NCBI GenBank assembly: GCA_018292915.2
Contig: JACVVK020000165.1
Coordinates: 1,204,585 to 1,268,584, forward strand
Direction of reading: 5' to 3'
From: Batillaria attramentaria
Taxonomy: Eukaryota > Mollusca > Gastropoda > Batillariidae
Length of the DNA stretch: 64,000 nt
Numbering within the stretch: position 1 is the stretch's first letter; each line of letters starts with the position of its first letter. Under the pieces are notes generated by a model, which saw only the letters and a list, made by a program, of their open reading frames with translations, did not search any database and was not told where the DNA came from. The translations under genes and the position numbers were made by a program. Below, piece after piece: positions 9,576-21,341 of this stretch.

Positions 9576-11812
9576 CCCGACTAACTACTTCCCTTACAGT
9601 GTACCTCCACCACTACTATTACTACTACAACATCTACAGTGAGCCACCACCACCACCACCACCACCATCCCTACTACAACTACTATCACCAGTACTACAA
9701 CTATTACTACTACTACAGCTACCACTACTACTACAACTACTTCTTCTACAGTGTACCACTACCACCACCACTACTACAACTACTATCACCAGTACTACAA
9801 CTATTACTACTACTACACCTACCACTACTACTACTACTACAACTACCTCTTCTACAGTGTACCATCACCACCACTACTACAACTACTATCACCAGTACTA
9901 CAACTATTACTACTACTACATATACTACTACTACTTCTTCTACAACCACTTCTTCTACAGTGTACCACCATCACCACCACTACTACAACTACTATCACCA
10001 GTACTACAACTATTACTACTACTACAGCTACCACTACTACTACTAATGCTACAACTACTTCTTCTACAGTGTACCATCACCACCACTACTACAACTACTA
10101 TCACCAGTACTACAACTATTACTACTACTACGTATACTACTACTACTACATCTACAACTACTTCTTCTACAGTGTACCACCACCACCACCACTACTACAA
10201 CTACTATCACCAGTACTACAACTATTACTACTACTACAGCTACCACTACTACTACTACTACAACTACTTCTTCTACAGTGTACCACCACCACCACCACCA
10301 CCACTGCTACAACTACTATCACCAGTACTACAACTATCACTACTACTACAGCTACTACTACTACTACTATTACTACAACTACTTCTTCTACAGTGTACCA
10401 CCACCACCACCACCACTGCTGCAACTACTATCACCAGTACTACAACTATTACTACTACTACAGCTACCACTACTACTACTACTACAATGTACCACCACCA
10501 CCACTGCTACAACTACTATCAACAGTACTACAAGTATTACTACTACTACATATACTACTACTACTTCTTCTACAACCACTTCTTCTACAGTGTACTACCA
10601 CCACTGCCACAACTACTATCACCAGTACTACAACTATCACTACTACTACAGCTACCACTAGTACTACTACTATAACCACTTCTTCTACAGTGTACCACCA
10701 CCACCACCACTGCTACAACTACTATCACCAGTAATACAACTATTACTACTACTACAGCTACTACTACTACAGCTACCACTACTACTTCTACTACAATGTA
10801 CCACCACCTCCACCACCACAACTACAATCACCAGTACTACAACTATTACTACTACTACAGCTACCACTACCACTACTACTACAACTACTTCTTCTACAGT
10901 GTACCACCACCACCACAACTACTATCATCAGTACTACAACTATTACTACTACTACAGCTACCACTACTACTACTACAACTACTTTTTCTACAGTGTACCA
11001 CCACCATCACCACTGCTACAACTACTATCACCAGTACTACAACTATTACTACTACTACATATACTACTACTACTTCTTCTACAACCACTTCTTCTACAGT
11101 GTACTACCACCACTGCCACAACTACTATCACCAGTACTACAACTATTACTACTACTACATATACTACTACTACTTCTTCTACAACCACTTCTTCTACAGT
11201 GTACCACCACCACCACTACTACAACTACTATCACCAGTACTACAACTATTACTACTACTACATATACTACTACTACTTCTTCTACAACCACTTCTTCTAC
11301 AGTGTACCACCACCACCACCACTGCTACAACTACTATCACCAGTACTACAACTATCACTACTACTACAGCTACCACTAGTACTACTACTACAACTACTTC
11401 TTCTACAGTGTACCACCACCACCACCACTGCTACAACTACTATCACCAGTACTACAACTATTACTACTACTACAGCTACCACTACTACTTCTACTACAAT
11501 GTACCACCACCTCCACCACAACTACAATCACCAGTACTACAACTATTACTACTACCACAGATACCACTACTACAGCTACCTCTACTACTTCTACTACAGT
11601 GTACCACCACCACCACCACCACTACTACAACTACTATCACCAGTACTACAACTATTACTACCACTACAGCTACCACTACTACTTCTATAACAACTACTAC
11701 GTCTACAGTGTACCACCACCACCACTACTACAACTGCCACCACCATTAATGCTACTACTGCTACTACCTCTGCTACTACTACTACTACTACTTCTACTAC
11801 TACCTCAGTTTC
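9300..11812. repeat. ACT/ACC-rich array in intron 4, copy A (2.5 kb)
   Basis: Trinucleotide-rich DNA (ACT, ACC, ACA) with a higher-order unit of about 100-106 bp marked by 'cttctacagtgtacc' and 'actatcaccagtactac'. It lies wholly in intron 4 of the minus-strand gene. The plus strand lacks stop codons in all three frames over hundreds of codons, so the long T-, Y- and L-rich open frames here (the largest 460 codons) are compositional artefacts. Confidence 0.95.
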
Positions 11813-11817
11813 TCTTT

Positions 11818-12024
11818 TTAAGTTGTTTCTCTATAGAGAAACAACTTTATGAGACGGGGCAGATTTTGCTACGCGCAGCAGCAAGTTTCAGTGATACAAA
11901 ACAAGACTGTGACGTTTCTCCACACAATACTTACTTTCACGCACACAGTGACGTAACGAAATCTGCGTCATAGACACCTTACGTGCACACTATGCTGTTG
12001 CGTTCTTTTTGGCGGGAGTTGTGA

Positions 12025-12063
<39 letters not shown>

Positions 12064-13412
12064 ACGGATGTAATGATGGCTATCTCCTAAACCACCTCGT
12101 TGGAGGCCTTTTTACTTTGAGATAAAATGGGAATCCACCTTCTCCAGACCTACCTTTCACGATTTTTAGCCTACTGCATTTTCAGAAGAGTTATCGCCGA
12201 TTTTAAAAAATCGGTCATGTTACGAATTTTTTCGAAAAAAATGTTCAAATGGCTTCATTTTCTGAAATTGGGAAGATCATCCAATTATACTGCCTGTTTT
12301 CGTAGCACAGCTCCGTAGCTCTGACAGGTTTTGTGTAAGAAAAATATTTCCGAGGTAGGGGTGGTTTGCATATAAGGCCAAATATCTATGAAAAGACTCC
12401 TTCAAATTACTCATCATTCCGGTATTTTTGTCAGTTGTGCCAACTGCACATATGACATGAACTACTGCACTATTATAGCTTTAGTATTAAGAATAGCAGA
12501 GCTTTTAGATAAACACATTTTTCACGTTTCTGCGAGAAGCGTCGGTCAAAAAAGTTCCAATTTTGCAATTTCGTAAGTACAATCCAAGGCACTTAAGTCC
12601 ACGTTTCATCAGCTCTCTAGATCTTCCAGATTTTAAGTAAAAATTAATTCAGTCACGGAAGTCACAAAAGCAACAAGGAAATCACAAGATATGTAAAAGT
12701 GTCATCTGTCAGCCGAGCAGCGTGAGGCTGACGTCAAATGTTTGGTTCACAGACAAAATCTGCAAGTATCGTCACTGCTTCCGACATTTCATCAGCCCTC
12801 TAGATCTTCCAGATTTCATGTGAAAAATAATTCAGTCGGAGAAGTCACAAAGCCAACAGGGAAATCACAAGACATGAACAAGCATCCTCAGACCATCTCA
12901 GTGCTAGAGGCTGACGTCAAAAGTTTACTTCACGGAATTGACGTCATCTCTCTCTCTCTGTATGACGACCTGCCTGAAGCTGACGTCAAATGTTTAGTTC
13001 ACGGAACTACGTCTCTCTCTCTCTCTCTCTCCCTCTCTCTCTCTGGGGAGCCAGGGTGGCCGAATGGTAGAGCGTTAGACTTTCAATGCTTGGGCCGAGA
13101 GTTCGAATCCCGGCCGCTGGGGCCAAATATTTGTGCTGGCCTTTTTCTCGTTGCCCCGTCTTTGATATCACCCTTATGTGGGGGAAAAGGACGTTAAACT
13201 CCTAAACACCCACCCACCCACCCTCTCTCTCTCTCTCTCCCTTCTTCCCCCACCCGGCCCCACCCCCAGTCACGTGGCTAATCGGTCGAGGTCGTAGAGG
13301 ATCTAGTGTCATTGGTAGAACTTGGAGAGGGGAGAACCGGCAACAATAACAACAAAACAGACAAAATCAAATGAAGTTTGGAGAAACAACTTTGTAGGAC
13401 GGGGCCGTTCCT
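11818..13412. mobile_element. 1.6-kb insertion in intron 4, copy A only
   Basis: In copy C 'cagtttctcttttt' runs directly into 'gtaattgtgtaaatg' (55257-55285). In A the two halves are 1.6 kb apart. The left edge is a perfect 28-bp palindrome (11820-11847) followed by 'tatgagacggggc'. The right edge has 'gagaaacaactttgta' and 'ggacggggc' in the same orientation (13380-13404). Inside are a (GT)n, three 'aggctgacgtcaaa'-type repeats (12725, 12910, 12978), (CT)n and a tRNA-like SINE segment. No coding gene was recognised. Confidence 0.65.
13045..13215 (+). repeat. tRNA-derived SINE (A/B-box type)
   Basis: Head with an A-box-like 'tggccgaatggtagagcg' and a B box 'gttcgaatccc'. A body follows with 'ttgatatcaccctta' and 'ggaaaaggacgttaaac'. 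The same family occurs at 42662-42835 (+) and 40868-41040 (-). The acceptor-stem halves do not pair, so it is not a functional tRNA. Confidence 0.75.
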
Positions 13413-13703
13413 CCTTGTTGTAATTATGAAAATGTTTGTTTCCAACACGTTTAGATGTCGACTCCCAACCCACTCCAGTACCTGGGGGGCCCCACAGTAG
13501 CACCAAGTCCTGTTGTGGCTCGGGTCTGTTGACTAACGCCACCTGATCAGGAAATAAGGTCAACATGGCCATTCTGAGACCCGCGTGGGCGATGGCCTCT
13601 CTCTCAGTTCTCAGCTCCATACAGCGTCTTGGGGTGGTTACAGTCGGAACCTCTATAGAGGTGGCGGGGCCACAGAACCTGAAACAGTGACAGTCGGACA
13701 TGT

Positions 13704-13706
<3 letters not shown>

Positions 13707-13773
<67 letters not shown>
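13707..13773. repeat. (CA)n beside exon 4, copy A
   Basis: Lies about 29 bp upstream of the exon 4 acceptor in gene orientation. Counterparts are 37279-37351 and 55560-55628. In gene orientation it reads (TG)n close to the 3' splice site, where it could influence splicing. Confidence 0.95.
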
Positions 13774-13777
<4 letters not shown>

Positions 13778-14001
13778 GCTCGTGCGCGCGCAGACTGACC
13801 AGCGCTTGCACAGTTTACAGCACATTTCACGAACATTACAGCGACAATGCTTATGTAAACAATGAGAAAGTTATCAATTCAACTGCAACAAATACACATA
13901 GAAATTCTAGGAACTAATAACACAGTAAGGGGAAAACTTTTTTTTTCAATGATAAACGAGAATAATATTGACGAACGTGAACCTTGAACCTTGAGAAATT
14001 A

Positions 14002-14481
14002 TTAATTAGTCAGAAAAGTCTTACACACTTGAACCTTGAATCTTGAGAAATTATTAATTAGTCCGACCTCAGGTGGTAGCGAGTTCCAGATGAATTCACC
14101 AGAATAGGAGAGACTAGACTTGAACAAGTCTAGACGTGGACGTATGACGAAAAGACTATTCTTCGAGGTGCTGTATCGGGTGTCACTGGGCCTGAAGAGT
14201 TTTGACAAGTAGGAAGGGGATTTCCCTTTAAGTACTTTATGCATCATCAGGCATTTGCTGAGGGCCAAATGTTTTCCTAATGGTAGATAGCATCGTGAGC
14301 TTTTCATCCGTGGTGAGAGTGGGGTCGGGAAGGACAAGCTTAATGCCGCGTCGGTACAGGGAATTACTTTTCTAAGATGAAGTTCACCACAACCGTCCCA
14401 AATAAGTGACGCATAATCTATATTTGGTCGGATGTACTCATTAAAAAAAAAATAGCTTGCGCGTCTGTACATCAACAACAA
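14002..14481 (-). pseudogene. Non-LTR retrotransposon RT C-terminal fragment in intron 3, copy A
   Basis: The open frame matches the C-terminal part of CR1/jockey-type reverse transcriptases: EYIRPNIDYASLIWDGCG, then MMHKVLKG, then LSYSGEFIWNSLPPE. No catalytic motif is present, so it is 5' truncated. Immediately upstream on the minus strand (14485-14585) lies the 3' tail of a second element with AATAAAG and an (ATTTCA)n-like end. The same pair sits in intron 3 of B (37574-38045) and C (55842-56350), so it predates the unit duplication. Confidence 0.8.
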
Positions 14482-14581
14482 GAGAGAGAGAAATTGAAAT
14501 TGAAATAACTTTATTTGAAAACGGTGGAAGTTTTGGTCTTACAACCAATTTTCAAACTTGCCGTTTTGAAGAACAAACAAC

Positions 14582-14624
<43 letters not shown>

Positions 14625-14857
14625 AAAATAGCTGTCTCCAATCCTTTGAAACTGAAAATCTTTTAATGATCATTTACAGGAAAAGTGCTGTCCACCCACC
14701 TAGCGACCAGTCTCTCATAGATATCGTTTGTCATGTTTGTGTCCTGGCCGTGGTCTGTCACACTTCGTTCCCACCACTCGGAACTGTCGGCACAATGACA
14801 GCGGGCCACAGCGGCAGCGGTATCTGTTGCTCCCACACATTGACAGAGGTCCTGGAG

Positions 14858-14859
<2 letters not shown>

Positions 14860-14921
<62 letters not shown>
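14860..14921. repeat. (CA)n abutting exon 3, copy A
   Basis: Begins 9 bp upstream of the exon 3 acceptor, so on the gene strand the intron ends in (TG)n and then 'ttctccag'. Counterparts are 38406-38484 and 56678-56751. Confidence 0.95.
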
Positions 14922-14923
<2 letters not shown>

Positions 14924-15291
14924 TTCGTGGGTTACCTTTCCTGACTCGTCCCAGCCAACGTGTTACGTGTCTGCATACACCAAGCATCTTGTAGTCCATG
15001 ACCGCTCTCTACTGTTAAGATACTTCGCAACTTTGCGGTCTACGTTAGTAACTGACTAAGACAGATGAGAGAGAAACTGCTTACTCAGTAAGTTACTCAC
15101 GTCTGTATACGTTTCAAGTGGCACGAAACATGTTTTATCAGAAGAATCACAAATTATAATGGGCTTTCCACTCATTTCCAGACACGACAAAAACCAAACG
15201 ATCTCTTTTACAACTCCGACCAGTAACTGCACACGTCACGACCAACGTCATTATGTTCAGGGTTGTGTTCTTTACGTCACTAACTGACGTA

Positions 15292-15454
15292 CGTATTCAA
15301 TGACTTGGACAAAACCATGAGCCTACATCCGCAACGCTCTTGTGGATCTATCGTCTTTGGCAAAGCTATTAACACAGAAACCAAAGATCATGGTACTCCT
15401 ATGGAATTTGTAACAATGCGTGTGCAGAAACTAAGAGAGAGAGAGAGAGAGAAG

Positions 15455-15494
<40 letters not shown>

Positions 15495-15846
15495 TCACCT
15501 GCTGGACCTGAGGGTTTGTGTCAATAGCCTGTACCAGCTGTGCTGTCGTCACGTTGGGTAACATCAGTACGTATTCAATGACTTGGACAAAACCATGAGC
15601 CTACATCCGCTACGCTTTTGTGGATCTATCGTCTTTGGCAAAGCTATTAACACAGAAACCAAAGATCATGGTACTCCTATGGAATTTGTAACAATGCGTG
15701 TGCAGAAACTAAGAGAGAGAGAGAGAGAGAGAGATCACCTGCTGGACCTGGGGGTTTGTGTCAATAGCCTGTACCAGCTGTGCTGTCGTCACGTTGGGTA
15801 ACATCAGTATCTTCGTGATGTTGATGGGCCCCAAGTCTGAAACAAG
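15292..15846. repeat. 278-bp tandem duplication at the exon 1/intron 1 boundary, copy A
   Basis: 'acgtattcaatgacttgg' occurs at 15291 and 15569. The duplicated block contains a (GA)n run, the exon 1 donor (gtgatc) and 67 bp of exon 1 3' end. The second, truncated exon end lies at 15496-15566 within intron 1. B and C have a single copy. Confidence 0.85.
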
Positions 15847-16863
15847 ACGTCCCAACAGATTGTGAGCTGTGTTCAGTTGCTTCACAGCCCTCTGTACTTT
15901 GGCCTCCACCGCCCGGTCCGTGGTGAGCTGGGGGTTGTCTCCCACTGATTTCACTTCCCCTACTATCAGACCATACCGGCGGCTGATTATCAACACATCA
16001 AAGTCACCGTCCGGTTTACCCAGCGTGGTTGGTCGAGGGAGAAGGCGGGTAGCTGCGGCAGAGATTGGATCGACTTGGTTGTCGAGGTATTTCCTGAACT
16101 GTAACTGGGACAGTACCATCATGACCTCCTGCCCCCTTTCCGCGACTTGCTGCAGACGTTGAAGCACCTGCTGCAGCGCGCGATCGTCCCTCACATCACT
16201 GTCTTGGACTGGGGGTAGCGGGTCACCAGGGGGAACTGGCTGATACACTCGTGATGCAAGGGGTGGGGGGTTAGACGGAGGGGGTGGTCCACTGGGAACG
16301 TTAATGGGCACCTGGCCAGCCTGATCTGATGCTTCCTGTGGAACTAGTACCGGCAGTCCGGATACCGTCTGTACGTCGTGCTGCACTCTGTTGAAGTGAA
16401 GCGGAGGGAGGAAGTAGGTTTGGCTGTGGAGATTGGGGTACCAGTCATGTACAGACTGAAGCCAGAGGTTTTCGGCCATATTTACTGGTTTCTGAGGCTG
16501 ACTTGTGCCTGTTGTTTGTATGGAGCCCTGAGGCGGACTTGTGCCTTGTGCTGTCTGTATAGAGCCCTGAGGCTGAGGATATCTCGCGTATTGTTGACAT
16601 GTACCAACACCTTGTACTGTCCGTGTAGAGCTGTAAGGCTGAGAATGACCAACACCTTGTCCCGGGTTTTGACTCGAGCCAATCACGTGACCAGACTGTG
16701 GGCGCTGAGAACTGTGTGGACCGGGACAGTTCCTTGCTACGTGTCCCAGCTGCTGACATCTATTGCACCGGACAAGGGGACAGTTCCTGGCGATATGACC
16801 GGACTGTCCACACGTGTAACACAGTCCCCGACTGCCCGGGGGTGGGGGGCCGTGTCGTCGCAT
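15739..16863 (-). CDS. Copy A exon 1: zinc knuckles and NERD-type nuclease domain
   Basis: 375 codons, phase 0 donor (CAG followed by gtgatc). It encodes two CCHC knuckles, a Pro/Gln/Ser-rich linker and the nuclease-like core with FDVLI and GEVKS. It is the same length as copy C exon 1 and 12 codons longer than B, which lacks part of the Gln/Thr-rich linker repeat around 16480-16570. A perfect acceptor (tttcag) lies 5 nt upstream of the ATG, so an upstream untranslated exon is expected. Confidence 0.8.
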
Positions 16864-16929
16864 GATGTCTGAAATACAACAGTGTGGCGACTAATACTGT
16901 GTGGAATGTAGTACATGTATTGAAGAAGC

Positions 16930-17440
16930 GGCTTGTGGTTGTTCTTGGTGGTGGTGGTGGTGGTGGTGGTGGTGGTGGCTGATATTTTTTCCTTTTATTT
17001 TTCGTTTGATTGTCAGTTTGTTTGTTGTTTGGGGTTTTTTTTTTTTTTTTTGGGGGGGGGTTGTTATTTGTTTTTTGTTGTTTTGATTGTTTTTGGTTTT
17101 GTTTATGTTTTTTGTTTGTTTATTTGTTTGTTGTTCTCTTTTTTGATTTTTGTTTGTTTGTTTGTTTGTTGTTGTTTTGCTTTGTTTATTTTGTTTTTGG
17201 TTTTTGGTTTTTGTTTGTTTGCTTGGGGGGGTGGGGGGGGGTTGTTGTTGGTTCTGTTGTTGTTTTTTGTTGTTTTGTTTTTGTTTTTTGGTTTGGTTTG
17301 TTGTTGTTGTTGTTGTTTTTGTTTGTTTGTTTTGTTGTTGTTTGTTTGTTTTTGTTTTGTTTGTTTGTTTTCGGGGGGGGGGGGGGGGGGGCGGGGGGCT
17401 GTTGTTGGTTTTTGTTTTGTTTTGTTTTTTTACCCTTTTC
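16930..17440. repeat. G/T-rich low-complexity tract, copy A
   Basis: (GGT)n, then long stretches of TTTG/TTG with runs of G. On the minus strand it reads as Lys/Gln/Asn/Thr-rich open frames, which are artefacts. It is shared with 58925-59365 in C and lies upstream of the coding start of each gene. Confidence 0.9.
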
Positions 17441-18075
17441 CAGTTTTGTGTGGGAATAAGAGGCGCGGTTAACGGTTCTTTGACGGCTCTTAAACCAGCA
17501 AACACGAGTATTGTCAACGTGCCAGTCCCCCCACCATGCCAAACTATCCACTCAGATATTAATCATGATTTTGTTCCAATGACGCCATTGGTACACAACT
17601 ACAGATCTACTCAGTAGAAATGGAGTATAATGAAATGAATTGTGAAGTAAAAACTAAAACAGCAACAACAACAACAATATAAAAAAAAATCGGTATTGAG
17701 TATAGGAATTGAGTAAAATGAAATTAACTGTGAACTAAAAACAAAAACAACATCAACAATACAAAAAAAAAAAAAATCGGTATAGCGATCAGCATTTGGG
17801 AAAACCAACTTCAGTAACTACAGACATATATTATTTCTTCATGAATCATTTGGCTATGATAACAAGTATGCAAATTACGCAAATTATGACAGAATATAAT
17901 CAACATGAACCGTACATATTATCATCTACACAAATGGTAATAATGTTATGTTGGTGTTTATCTATCTCACTGAGTGCGAGTCTTTCAACTAGAACAATTT
18001 AAAAACGTTAACTACGGTTATTTGCTTCATGTCAGGGTTTGTTTTTTGTTTTTTTGTACGCAAAACACAGAGAGA
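17441..18075. other. Shared upstream block, copies A and C
   Basis: Nearly identical to 59370-60110 of copy C except that C has a tandem amplification of the segment at 17851-17990. No gene was recognised. Confidence 0.5.
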
Positions 18076-18185
18076 GAGACAATGACAATGACAAATGACA
18101 AACCTTTATTTTTCAACGGTAGACGATTTTGGCCATCGGCCAGTTTACAACCTTGCCATTGCTAAACTACAGAAACTTAGTAAGT

Positions 18186-18229
<44 letters not shown>

Positions 18230-18889
18230 TTATCATAATCCGCATTAAAAAAAACTGAATGATACATTTTTTTAAAAGATGGGTTAGGTGACATGGATGC
18301 TGGAAAATACTGGGGGCAAATAATTGTACAATGTACATGAGAAAATTAACGGTCTATTGTATATGTGAAAATAGGTAAATAAAAAGTCTTTCCTTAAAGG
18401 TGGTAAGTGATGGGGCTGTCCTGACAAGGAGAGGCACCGAGTTCCATAAAATGGTTCCAGAATATGAAATACTGGATTTAAATATATCTATTCTAGGACG
18501 AGGAACGCAAAACTGTTTCTCAGACCTAGAAGAAGGAGACTCATGATGTGAAAACAGGGAGCAAAAATATGACGGAAGAGAATATTTCCAGGCTTTGTAC
18601 ATCATCACACCTTTGTTATACTGAAGGTGCTCTTTCAAAGGTAGCATCTCCAATTTGCTAAGTTTTTGGTCTGTGGTTAAGAGGGGGTCTGGAAGGATTA
18701 ACTTCGCTGCTCTCCGATGCAAGGAATTCAGCCTCTTTATGTGATCTTCGCCTAAACCATTCCACGCTGTTGATACGTAGTCTATATGAGATTTAATGCG
18801 TGCCGCATAGAAAATTTTGCGGGCATCAACGTCGAATATATATTTCAGTCTAGATAACATATACAGGTTAAAGGACAGTCTTACAAACG

Positions 18890-19873
18890 TTATTGATCTG
18901 GCTCTGCCATTTGAACCGTAATCCCCAGTAAGCGATGCTGCGTAACCTGCTGTATGTCGCGGTCGCTAAGGGACAAGCCAAGTGACAGAGGACCGAGCTG
19001 GTGTTTCTGACGTCTGGTTATAACAATACATTCAGTCTTAGTGTGGTTTAAAATCATGTGGTTAGTATAACACCAATCAGAGACTTCATCCAGGCTCTGT
19101 TGTAAACGAACACTAACATTAACTATGTCCTTGTCTGGAGTATGTATTGTTGTATCGTCTGCGAACAAGTCACATGTAACATCCTTATGGGTTAAGTGAA
19201 GGGGTAAGTCGTTAATAAATAAACAGAAGAGTAATGGCCCAAGGACAGAGCCCTGGGGAACACCGTGCTTCACTATGCCAGGAGAGGAAAAACATCCGTT
19301 TACAAGAACTTTCTGTTTTCTATCAGACAAGTAGGATTTGAAGAACGTGACTGCTTCAGAACTGGGCAAGTAGCATTTTAGTTTCTGCAGTAGAATTTCA
19401 TGGTTCACTAAATCGAAGGCTTTTTTAAAGTCTAGAAACACTACTCCTGTTACTTGTGACTTATTCACCGAAGACAGCCAAGTGTCAACTAATCTAGACA
19501 CAGCTGTTTGGCACGAGTGTTTAGGGCGAAACCCTGACTGGAGTGAGTAGAGAAGATTATGACTATCAAGGTACTGGAGAAGGTATTTGTGCACGTGCCT
19601 TTCTAGAGGCTTGGACAAGACCGACAACAGAGAAATGGGTCTAAAATTATTTACATCTGTTATATCTTTTGTTTTGGGCAGTGGTATAACTTTGGCATGT
19701 TTAAATTCGTTTGGAAATGAATGATGTTTGATACAAAGGTTATAAATGTAAGTTAAAGACTCTGCAGTGTACGGAAGGGACATCTTAAGTATTTTGGGGC
19801 TAATTTCATCAAGTCCTGATGACTTTTTGCTTCGCATTGAGCTGACGAATCCGCCCACTTCATGTACCGCCAA
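18890..19873 (-). pseudogene. Retrotransposon reverse transcriptase core
   Basis: RT palm and finger motifs in order: NNFRPISLL, SGFRPKHSCQTA, LDFKKAFD, HGVPQGSVLGPLLF, then the catalytic box FADDTT. Flanking frames 20376-19753 (linker) and 18860-18354 (C-terminal region with RRAAKLI and SISYSGTILWNS) complete the protein but are out of frame. Confidence 0.85.
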
Positions 19874-20342
19874 AGGAGGTATGACAAAGGGGTCTGATCC
19901 AGCAGTTCTCTGCTCACAGAAAGTCTGCAGAACATGAGGGCACGTGTACTGGTGACTGATGTCACAACAGTTAGCAAGAAGCTGACAACTGACAAAAAGT
20001 GATTATTAAATTTGTTTGCTGTGAGATCAGGAGGAACATTCGACGACTTCTTGCCGTGACCCCCTGTCACAACTGACAAGGCACGCCAGAGTGAAGCTGT
20101 ATCTTTGTTAGTTTTAATCATCTGATCACAAAGAGATCGCTTAGCCCGGCGGACCAGAGTTTTGACAAGGTTACGCTGCTTTTTGTAATCAGTGAACTGC
20201 TTCCGTGCTCTTAGCTCATCCCGAAGTGACATCGCTTGAATAATTTCCTGTGTAAGCCAGGCAGGTGGATTGTGTTTGACCCGTTTCTGGCGGATTGGCG
20301 CATGTTTGTTGAGTACAGCATTAAGCAGTTTGTACCAGAGCG

Positions 20343-21169
20343 CTAACGCAGTCTCCTGGTCAGTTTCATTAAACACTTGACTAAAGGGGGTTTGGGAGAG
20401 ATCAAAAGAAACGCGGTCTCATTAAAGCGTTTAAAACATGTATAGCTTATCGTTGTATGACCACGCTTGGGTATGACGGGAAATTTTGACATCCATGAGC
20501 ACGCAACTGGACAGTGGTCACTAATACTAAGATTAGGAACACATGCATTTGTTACTAGATGAGGACGATTTGTGTAAATGTGGTCAATGAGTGTTGATGA
20601 GGTCGGTGTGGTTCTAGTGGGCGATGTGATTAATTGGTTCAGGCCTACTAGAGTGGTTGTGCAGTCCCAGGCTGCATTAGATTTAAGCAGATTGATATTA
20701 AAATCTCCCAACAGAAGGACATCACTACTTGGTATGCCTACCTTCTCAACAGCACGTAAAAAGTTATCATACCATTCAAAGGTGGCATTGGGGTTACGGT
20801 AGACAAATCCTATGAACAATGACCGACTTTGGGAACCTTAAATTCAATCCATAAACATTCAACTTCAGGAATTTCAAGATCACTACGGCGGCGTACTAAG
20901 TGTTGGACAGAGTGACTGACGTATACTGCAATACCCGTTTCACCGGGAATACTAGCATCTCGACGAACAATAGAAAAATTAGGGATACTAATGTCGTTGT
21001 CACTGACAGTTTCACTTAATCGCGTTTCACTAAGACCAAACAGGTGGAATGGTTCAGATTCATTGAAGTAAACAGATAAGTCACTCACCGTATTGTATAA
21101 ATGGTAAATATTGAGAAATCCAATGTGGAGCTGACTATGCTGTTTTTGAGAACGTGTAGGATCGGCCAT
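20343..21169 (-). pseudogene. Retrotransposon endonuclease domain (frameshifted)
   Basis: Upstream frame 21169-20810 begins near HIGFLNIYHL and has LSETRLSE. The next frame, 20819-20343, continues with FVYRNPN, LLGDFNIN, DHIYTN and SDHCPV. These are the Glu, Asp-Phe-Asn and Ser-Asp-His motifs of the APE-type endonuclease. The two frames overlap by 10 bp, showing one frameshift. Confidence 0.8.
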
Positions 21170-21341
21170 TCTGCCGTCAAAATTTCAGTTCACAAAAATA
21201 TAATAATTGCTAATTGGGATTAAGTAAAAAGAATGGAATAAAAATATTTCAGAACACCAAATTGCTGAAATGATCCTAAGCAGCACTGGAGTGTATATCC
21301 ACGTGCTCAGTGAAAATGTTTGTAAAAGAATGTCACGCTGA

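Larger units (their letters stand above)
7535..16863 (-). pseudogene. Gene copy A: CCHC zinc-knuckle/NERD-nuclease/SF1-helicase, frameshifted in Walker A
   Basis: Seven coding exons on the minus strand, 5' to 3': 16863-15739, 15226-15101, 14851-14700, 13678-13482, 9213-8879, 8580-8180 and 7857-7535. Splice phases are 0, 0, 2, 1, 2, 1. All sites are GT-AG and sit at the same places as in copies B and C. The exon total is 2659 nt, which is not divisible by three. The cause is one extra T in the run 9201-9206 (six against five in B and C), an added A in the Lys codon of Walker A. Downstream exons are otherwise open. Either the copy is a recent pseudogene or the homopolymer is an assembly error. 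Intron 1 also carries a 278-bp duplication that includes the 3' end of exon 1, and intron 4 carries a 1.6-kb insertion. Confidence 0.7.
18076..21175 (-). mobile_element. CR1/jockey-like non-LTR retrotransposon, nearly full length but frameshifted
   Basis: Read on the minus strand: an apurinic-type endonuclease (21169 to about 20450), a linker, the reverse transcriptase (19873-18890), an RT C-terminal domain (18860-18354), then a 3' tail with AATAAAG and (TTGTCAT)n at 18076-18110. The ORF is split in at least four places, so the copy is inactive. It is absent from the corresponding site in copy C, so it is probably younger than the duplication. A (CA)n tract at 18187-18227 lies in the 3' UTR. 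Confidence 0.85.

Noticed and set aside
9293..10675. 460-codon plus-strand ORF rich in Thr, Tyr and Leu, and similar ORFs to 11749, at 33963-35553 and 53294-55198
   Set aside because: The DNA is ACT/ACC/ACA repeat, open in all three plus frames at once. Ends differ between copies, and it lies in intron 4 of the antisense gene.
14663..14700. In-frame stop after VNDH, as if the gene ended in exon 3
   Set aside because: A good donor lies 36 nt earlier, and joining to exon 4 completes an Arg codon and continues the frame in all three copies.
16891..17517. 208-codon Lys/Gln/Asn/Thr-rich minus-strand ORF
   Set aside because: Pure low-complexity T/G tract. A possible first part (MTILVFAGLRAV) does not splice in phase to exon 1.
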